In this document: piece by piece, positions 39,294 to 44,008 of the stretch
Position numbering within the stretch: position 1 is the first letter of the stretch
Layout of the letters: every line of letters begins with the position of its first letter
From: a virus
Direction: 5' to 3' (one strand)
DNA length: 44,008 nucleotides
Virus record (IMG/VR): IMGVR_UViG_3300031964_000046
Location: 1-44,008 of that record
The notes under the pieces: generated by a model
Database searches by the model: none
What the model was told of the DNA's origin: nothing
What the model saw: only the letters and a program-made list of their open reading frames with translations
Made by a program: the position numbers and the translations under genes

Positions 39294-40505
39294 TCAGAAA
39301 GTCGTTTCATACCAGCTTGCGGGAGTGCTTCCGACCGTTCCGGAAACGACGATTTTGTAATAGAAACCGGGCGGCACCATGCAGACGAAGCCCGCTGCGG
39401 CACCGGAAACCGAAGCTGTGGATTCGTTGAAATAGACCGTGTACACCGGGGTAGCCGCTGGGCCGTTGAGGCAGGCCACGCTTCCCGTACTGCTGCCTCC
39501 GGTAGTCATGTTGCCCGAGACAAACATCAATTGGGCGGTGGTGTTTTGGTAAACCGTGCCGGCGACGCGAGAGCCTGTGAGATTCGCGCTCTGTGCGACG
39601 TTGGCACCGGCCGCAATTCCTGAGTCCACGGTATTTCCATTGGCATCGAACTTCGCGAAATTCCCGCTTGCTGCCGTGCCGGAGGAGTGCTGTACCAGCG
39701 TTCCTGTGCCCTGGTTGCCCGTCATGGCCGTTCCGGTGGCTAGTTTGAGGCTCAGCGGGTTGATTGCGCCCGGAGCCGCCACGTAGGCTGTGCTAGCGGG
39801 ATTTGTGCTGTTGTCGCTTGGAGTCTGTGTGGCTACCGTGATTCCTGCCGGAAGAACCGAAGACCCGCCAATGACAGACCCGCTCGCCGGGTAAATGGCG
39901 ATCTGATTCACCGTACCCGAACCGATCGAACCTGCTCCGAGAGAAGCTAGGGCAGTTGCAGGGGTTGTGGTGTCGAATGTCCACGTGGTAGGCGTTCCGT
40001 TGGCCCCGATGGTGACGTGCGCCGTAGTGAGAGTGCCAACGTTGATTGTGTGGGCGCTCGGGTTGATGGTGATGGTGGCATCGCAGGAAAGACCCGTAAC
40101 CGCTGTATTGGCAATCTGGATTGAGTTTGCAGGTCCGCAGGGGAAAATTCCACCACCGCCACTAACGTTATCGACGGTAAAAACCGTATTTCCCGAAGCG
40201 TCGATGAGAACGAACTTGTAGGAGTTCAGCCCCATCCATATTGCGCCCGAGCTGCCGCTGGGGGTAAGCGGTCCTCCATCTGCTCCGAGGATGATGGGAT
40301 TGGTGTTTTGTGAGGTCCCGGTAGCGTCGGTGTAGGTTGGTTGCGGCGTTGTCGATCCCGCTTGGTAACTGTAGAGCGAGCATCCGGCGCAGGCTAGCCC
40401 CACGGCATTATTGAAGACCATGTGAGGTTGCGTAATGGGAGAAACTGGAACCTGCGCCATGCACGGTAGCGCAAATAGCAGCCAAAGGGCGTATCGTTTC
40501 ATCAT
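39294..40505 (-). CDS. Tail fibre protein with signal peptide
   Basis: 403 residues from ATG 40505 (MMKRYALWLLFALPCMAQ, signal peptide); the frame is open to ATG 40520. The mature part is collagen-free, Gly/Ser/Thr/Asn-rich beta structure with repeated short G-T/N-x-V segments and several Cys. The C-terminus VVSGTVGSTPASWYETTF resembles a fibre tip. It is the first of three signal-bearing fibre genes. No good SD is seen for any start. Confidence 0.6.
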   Translation of the reverse strand: MMKRYALWLLFALPCMAQVPVSPITQPHMVFNNAVGLACAGCSLYSYQAGSTTPQPTYTDATGTSQNTNPIILGADGGPLTPSGSSGAIWMGLNSYKFVLIDASGNTVFTVDNVSGGGGIFPCGPANSIQIANTAVTGLSCDATITINPSAHTINVGTLTTAHVTIGANGTPTTWTFDTTTPATALASLGAGSIGSGTVNQIAIYPASGSVIGGSSVLPAGITVATQTPSDNSTNPASTAYVAAPGAINPLSLKLATGTAMTGNQGTGTLVQHSSGTAASGNFAKFDANGNTVDSGIAAGANVAQSANLTGSRVAGTVYQNTTAQLMFVSGNMTTGGSSTGSVACLNGPAATPVYTVYFNESTASVSGAAAGFVCMVPPGFYYKIVVSGTVGSTPASWYETTF

Positions 40506-40543
40506 GTTTGAAATGCTCATAAGCGGCTATGCTCTCGCGTACA

Positions 40544-41959
40544 TCACTGTGAGGGTGGTGGAGTGGTTTCTTGAGCGGAGTTGTCGGAAGCAGAACTCGC
40601 CTGAGATGCGGCAACTGTGGCTCCAAGACTTGATGCGTAGGCATTCACGCGACTCGTGGCCGTGGAAATAGGAATCTTCTGCGCTTTGCTTACTGCAATC
40701 GCAAGCCTGGACTTCACGTTCGGATTGTCCAGAACCCCCTTCAGCACCATCGCCACCCGTCCCACGCTCGTGCTTCCTGTTAGAGCTGCGGCCGCCTCTC
40801 CTGCGATGGGTGTCCCGATTCCGATGGCCTGATGGTTTGAGATTCGGTTGACTGCCCGCTCTAGAACAGGCTGCAAATCCAGCAAACGGGATTCCGATGC
40901 GTTGAGGTTATTGATTTCCGGAAACTGTTTGGCAATTTCCTCTTTCAATCCCCTCGCGAGAGCTTTTTGAGCTTCTACCGAGGCACTGCCCTGCTCTCCA
41001 AACTTGCCCTTTAGCACCCGGTAGGTGCCCTGCTTCATCGCCTGAGCATCGGCAGCTCCCATAGGTGGCGCAGGTTGGGCTGGAGTGCCAGCAGTCATGA
41101 TGGGGTTTCCCTGAGCATCAAGGATTCCGGTAGGCTTGGGAGGGATAGCTGGCGTCCTGCCTTGCTCGTCCAAAAACTGCTGTTTCGAGGCTTCGATAGC
41201 CTTTAGGTCCGGTTGAGCATTGACTTGATTCGCGAACCTTGCTTTCGCCGCATCCGCCCGCGTCGCTACCGCGTTCGGGTCAATCGGGCGGTTAGGATCT
41301 GCTGCAATCTTGTCTTTGATCTTCTGATTTAGTGTGTCGATCAAATCTCCCAGTTTCTCAACGCCTGCCTTAGACACTGGCACCGCATTCTCAAGACCTG
41401 TTTGGATCATCGAGGAACGTTGTGCGGGGCTTAGAACGGTAGAGGGCTTAAGAGCGCTTTCGTATGCCGCCTCCGGGGTCTTGCCAAGCAGCGCAGCCTT
41501 CCCCAAGGCGGGGACGACCTTTGGTGCGACCGCGCTTACGCCTTCTCCTGCGACATCGCCAGCAACCGAACCTACGGCCGTCTGACCAATGGCGTTGCCG
41601 ATGAACTTGCTCGGGTCGGAGCGCAACGCATCCACTTCAGCGTGAGCCGTATCCAGCGGATGAGCGACCGCATGAGCCATCGACGATAGGGTATCTAGCG
41701 GATGAGCGATCGCGCTGACAGCCTGAGCCCCGCCCTGACCGACGTTCGCGACAAATCCCTTTACAGCCCCATCTCCCGGCTGAGCGCCCTGCGTGGCAGC
41801 GTTGAAATTGGCCTTTGCCCTATCCCACAGGCTAGGCGCTTCTGCTGGAGTGGCCGGAGTTGCTCCATGCTGGGCCGCCAAGGCGTCGTAGTCCACTGCG
41901 GCAGGGGTAGCGCCATGCTGCTTCGCCAGCGCGTCGTAATCAATCGCAGGGCTGCCCAT
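40544..41959 (-). CDS. Internal virion / injection protein
   Basis: 471 residues starting at ATG 41959, directly after the upstream TAA. Two N-terminal repeats D-Y-D-A-L-A-x-Q-H-G-A-T-P (about 7-19 and 23-35). Then largely Ala-rich amphipathic helices (AHPLDTLSSMAHAVAHPLDT, VLSPAQRSSMIQTGLENAV). No catalytic residues are recognised. Composition and location match the large helical ejection proteins of podoviruses (P22 gp16/gp20 class). Confidence 0.6.
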   Translation of the reverse strand: MGSPAIDYDALAKQHGATPAAVDYDALAAQHGATPATPAEAPSLWDRAKANFNAATQGAQPGDGAVKGFVANVGQGGAQAVSAIAHPLDTLSSMAHAVAHPLDTAHAEVDALRSDPSKFIGNAIGQTAVGSVAGDVAGEGVSAVAPKVVPALGKAALLGKTPEAAYESALKPSTVLSPAQRSSMIQTGLENAVPVSKAGVEKLGDLIDTLNQKIKDKIAADPNRPIDPNAVATRADAAKARFANQVNAQPDLKAIEASKQQFLDEQGRTPAIPPKPTGILDAQGNPIMTAGTPAQPAPPMGAADAQAMKQGTYRVLKGKFGEQGSASVEAQKALARGLKEEIAKQFPEINNLNASESRLLDLQPVLERAVNRISNHQAIGIGTPIAGEAAAALTGSTSVGRVAMVLKGVLDNPNVKSRLAIAVSKAQKIPISTATSRVNAYASSLGATVAASQASSASDNSAQETTPPPSQ

Positions 41960-43558
41960 TTACTGAATACCTGCGGCTTTCTTGAACGCATCGGCGGACG
42001 CCTGATCTTTGAAGGAATAGGCTTTGCCATTGGGTGCGGTTACAGTGAGAGGACTTGACGCTTGTTGGCCTGACGGGGAGCCATACATGCGCTTCAGGAC
42101 TGAGTTATTGCCGATACGGGAATCAATTTGAGATTGGGCCGATGTCCTGATTCCATTTACGGCGGAAGCCCTTGCTTCAGGGCTGGCATTTGCCTTGATG
42201 AGATCGACTGCCTGCTGACGAGCTGTGTCGCTGCCCGTTCCACCTCCCATAACCTTCGCATAATCGTCGGCAACACCCACAACCTTTGCAGCGTATTCTG
42301 CCAACGGGCCACTACCGGTCGCAGCCTTTTTCCAATCCGCAATTGTATTGAAGGCTGGTATCTGGCTGCTCGGCAGTTTCTTCCCGAGCTTTAGTAACTG
42401 GTCTAAGTTGCCGCCAGGATCGGTGAGAGATTTGGCAGACCCGAAGAACTTGTTGTTGTCTTCCGACTTGGCAACTTGGAACTCAGCGTCCGCAGCCATA
42501 GCGTTGTACTGACCACCACTTATTTGATGGGCTGCCGTAAGGGTCTTCTCAATGAACTCAGGTGTCGCGCCCCTCGCCTTCAACTCTGAAAGTGTCGCAT
42601 CCTTATTCACAAGCAACTGAGCCGCTGCGTTCGGGTCACCCTGGGACAATGCCTGGCGCTGACGAGCAAGCGCCATCTCCCCCGGCATACGGGCATTCTC
42701 TTCCGCGCCAGCCTTAGCCGCTGCCTGCGATACAGCGAAATCAGCCGGCCCCTTACCCGGATGCTTCGCCAGCCAATCGTTCTGCTGCTGCACCTCGACC
42801 GGCACTCCCGGAGCACCGCCGTTCTTCTGGTAGTAACCAACCTCTGCGTTGGTCTTCGCCGTGGTTGCGTTCGCTTCGGCAGTCTGCGCCGCGTCCTTCA
42901 GGATTCCCGCCTGCTTTGCCGCTTGCTCCGTAATCTGCGACTGCGCCATAAGCGTGTTGCGGAACTGCATGACGCCTTCCCTGATCTTGGTTGGGTCGCC
43001 GGATTGGGCCAACTGTGCCGCTGCCTGAGCGTGCTGAGGGTCTAACGCTCCCTGCTGCGTAAGGCTCTGCACCGTTTGAAGCAGCATTTGCGGCAGTTGG
43101 GCATCAGGAACCGATTTCGGATCAGCCAACGGCGAAAGCGCACCGTTTACGAGGTCGTTTTGCTTCAGTTTAGCCGTAATTTGCGACTCTGCTGCCGCGC
43201 CATTGTTTTTGGCTGCCAACGCGATATCCGCCTGCTGCTTGAGGACACTTGTCTTCAGCCCAATCACGGCCTGTGCGTCTCCGCCGTTCTTCAGGATTGC
43301 GGGGTAGAGCTGGTTGTAGTCTTTGCCGTCCCAATCGGTCATTGCCTTGGTAACGGCTTGCTGATTCTTCTGCTGCTGCTGTTTCTCCTGAAGATCAATC
43401 GCTCCCGACTGCACCTGCTGTTGGGCGGCCTGCTGCTGCAACGGAGCGTTCTGCTGCTGTTGCTTGATCTGCATGAGACGCGAGTATTGGTCCAGCATGT
43501 TGGGCTGGGGTGTGGGAGGATTGACCGAAAGTGCGGGGAGAGGAATAGAGCTACCCAT
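41960..43558 (-). CDS. Internal virion / injection protein, Gln-rich
   Basis: 532 residues, ATG 43558 with GGGAG about 9 bases upstream. The N-terminal half is a Gln/Ala coiled coil (MQIKQQQQNAPLQQQAAQQQ...), and the rest is helical. C-terminal stretches are NSVLKRMYGSPSGQQ and APNGKAYSFKDQASADAF. On the circular map it is separated from the injection protein at 237-1226 by the HNH gene. It is divergent from that HNH gene with only 14 bases between starts. Confidence 0.6.
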   Translation of the reverse strand: MGSSIPLPALSVNPPTPQPNMLDQYSRLMQIKQQQQNAPLQQQAAQQQVQSGAIDLQEKQQQQKNQQAVTKAMTDWDGKDYNQLYPAILKNGGDAQAVIGLKTSVLKQQADIALAAKNNGAAAESQITAKLKQNDLVNGALSPLADPKSVPDAQLPQMLLQTVQSLTQQGALDPQHAQAAAQLAQSGDPTKIREGVMQFRNTLMAQSQITEQAAKQAGILKDAAQTAEANATTAKTNAEVGYYQKNGGAPGVPVEVQQQNDWLAKHPGKGPADFAVSQAAAKAGAEENARMPGEMALARQRQALSQGDPNAAAQLLVNKDATLSELKARGATPEFIEKTLTAAHQISGGQYNAMAADAEFQVAKSEDNNKFFGSAKSLTDPGGNLDQLLKLGKKLPSSQIPAFNTIADWKKAATGSGPLAEYAAKVVGVADDYAKVMGGGTGSDTARQQAVDLIKANASPEARASAVNGIRTSAQSQIDSRIGNNSVLKRMYGSPSGQQASSPLTVTAPNGKAYSFKDQASADAFKKAAGIQ

Positions 43559-43572
43559 GATATACTCCCTCT

Positions 43573-44008
43573 ATGGCTAGCACACTGCGTGATTTATCTG
43601 GCAAGCGTTTTGGGAATCTCATAGTTTTAAACCGCTCCTCGGCTGTTGGAGAAGGTCGCCCACGATGGCGCTGTCTCTGTGATTGTGGCACTGAAAAGCT
43701 CGTTATGGGAGATGATCTGAGAAAGCCCAAACCCAGAGGTATAGTTAGCTGCGGATGTATTCAGCGCTCCCATATGGCAGCTCAAGCAGAGAGATGCAAA
43801 GGTAATCTGGGAAATCATCGCATTCACGGCGCTTCGGGAAACAAGCGAACGCCCGAGTATGGAAGCTGGGCTCATGCTCGCGATCGGTGCAATAACCCTA
43901 ACCATCACGCTTTTAAAAATTACGGCGGTCGAGGAATAACATTTTGTAAACGGTGGGACAATTTCCAAGTTTTTCTGGTGGATATGGGTCCGCGTCCTAC
44001 AAGGACAA
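43573..44008 (+). CDS. HNH homing-type endonuclease, 5' part (continues at 1-235)
   Basis: ATG 43573 opens a frame that runs off the window and continues at base 2. The N-terminal part has FGNLIVLNRSSAVG, then a Zn-binding WRCLCDCGTEK and SCGCIQRS. The catalytic region follows (YGSWAHARDRCNNPNHHAFK, then YGGRGITFCKRW). The full protein is 180 residues. It is inserted between two injection-protein genes in the opposite orientation to them, so it is not simply coupled to late translation. Confidence 0.88.
   Translation, partial: MASTLRDLSGKRFGNLIVLNRSSAVGEGRPRWRCLCDCGTEKLVMGDDLRKPKPRGIVSCGCIQRSHMAAQAERCKGNLGNHRIHGASGNKRTPEYGSWAHARDRCNNPNHHAFKNYGGRGITFCKRWDNFQVFLVDMGPRPTRT
43881..44008. repeat. 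Terminal overlap, right copy
   Basis: 43881-44006 equals 1-126 exactly, with one synonymous mismatch at 44007 (A for G). See the left copy. Confidence 0.9.

Noticed and set aside
1-44008. CRISPR array, integrase or attachment site
   Set aside because: No regularly spaced repeats, no tyrosine or serine recombinase motifs, and no att-like duplication beyond the assembly overlap were found.

Overview
This window is the complete or near-complete genome of a tailed dsDNA phage with a P22-like (podovirus-type) head. The first 126 bases (1-126) recur exactly at 43881-44006, and an HNH endonuclease gene is cut by that overlap (43573-44008 continues at 1-235). The molecule is therefore circular or circularly permuted, with a unit length near 43,880 bp. 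I see no integrase, no recognisable CI-type repressor, no partition gene and no CRISPR array. The host is not identifiable from this sequence alone. The short hydrophobic signal peptides ending in AQ or AHA on virion genes make me think of a soil bacterium, perhaps Acidobacteriota, but that is a low-confidence inference.

Layout. (1) Late genes run leftward on the minus strand from about 16.5 kb to 237, then wrap round the origin of the window from 43.56 kb to 31.7 kb. Their order is: small terminase; a ribbon-helix-helix ORF with an embedded tRNA-Gly; large terminase interrupted by a class 3 intein; small proteins; P22-type portal; scaffold; coat protein with an I-domain-like insertion; an HNH gene; minor head proteins; gp4-like adaptor; gp10-like stabilisation protein; an acyl-carrier-like protein with a GNAT acetyltransferase; three injection-type proteins; three large fibre/tailspike proteins with signal peptides, one carrying an SGNH esterase domain; a lysis cassette with a T4-type lysozyme; small genes; and a terminator at 31.64 kb. 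(2) Plus-strand early genes lie at 16.9-19.8 kb (pentapeptide protein, DUF1376-type replication protein, HNH, Zn proteins). (3) A minus-strand cluster at 19.8-24.4 kb holds an SF2 helicase, an ASCH protein, a Fis-like HTH protein, an HNH protein, two GIY-YIG proteins and an RHH regulator. (4) A divergent control region at 24.39-24.47 kb drives a second plus-strand early operon at 24.5-31.6 kb, which encodes an ERF single-strand annealing protein, a YqaJ/lambda-type exonuclease, a coiled-coil protein, a VRR-NUC nuclease and many small proteins.

Gene packing is extreme. Most neighbours overlap as ATGA, TAATG or GTGA, which implies translational coupling. I used these overlaps and Shine-Dalgarno (SD) sequences to set starts and to find small genes that are easy to miss (1687-1860, 12179-12569, 23172-23458, 24230-24388, 24925-25101, 28679-28792, 34023-34160).

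The most notable points are: a 57-residue acyl-carrier-like protein coupled to a GNAT enzyme inside the virion operon; a WCT-type (class 3) intein with a LAGLIDADG domain in the terminase P-loop; an in-frame 75-nt tRNA gene nested in an RHH reading frame; a predicted H-type pseudoknot whose second stem covers the SD of the DUF1376 gene; an HNH gene whose start codon lies in a perfect 14-bp hairpin; and a heavy load of homing-type nucleases.
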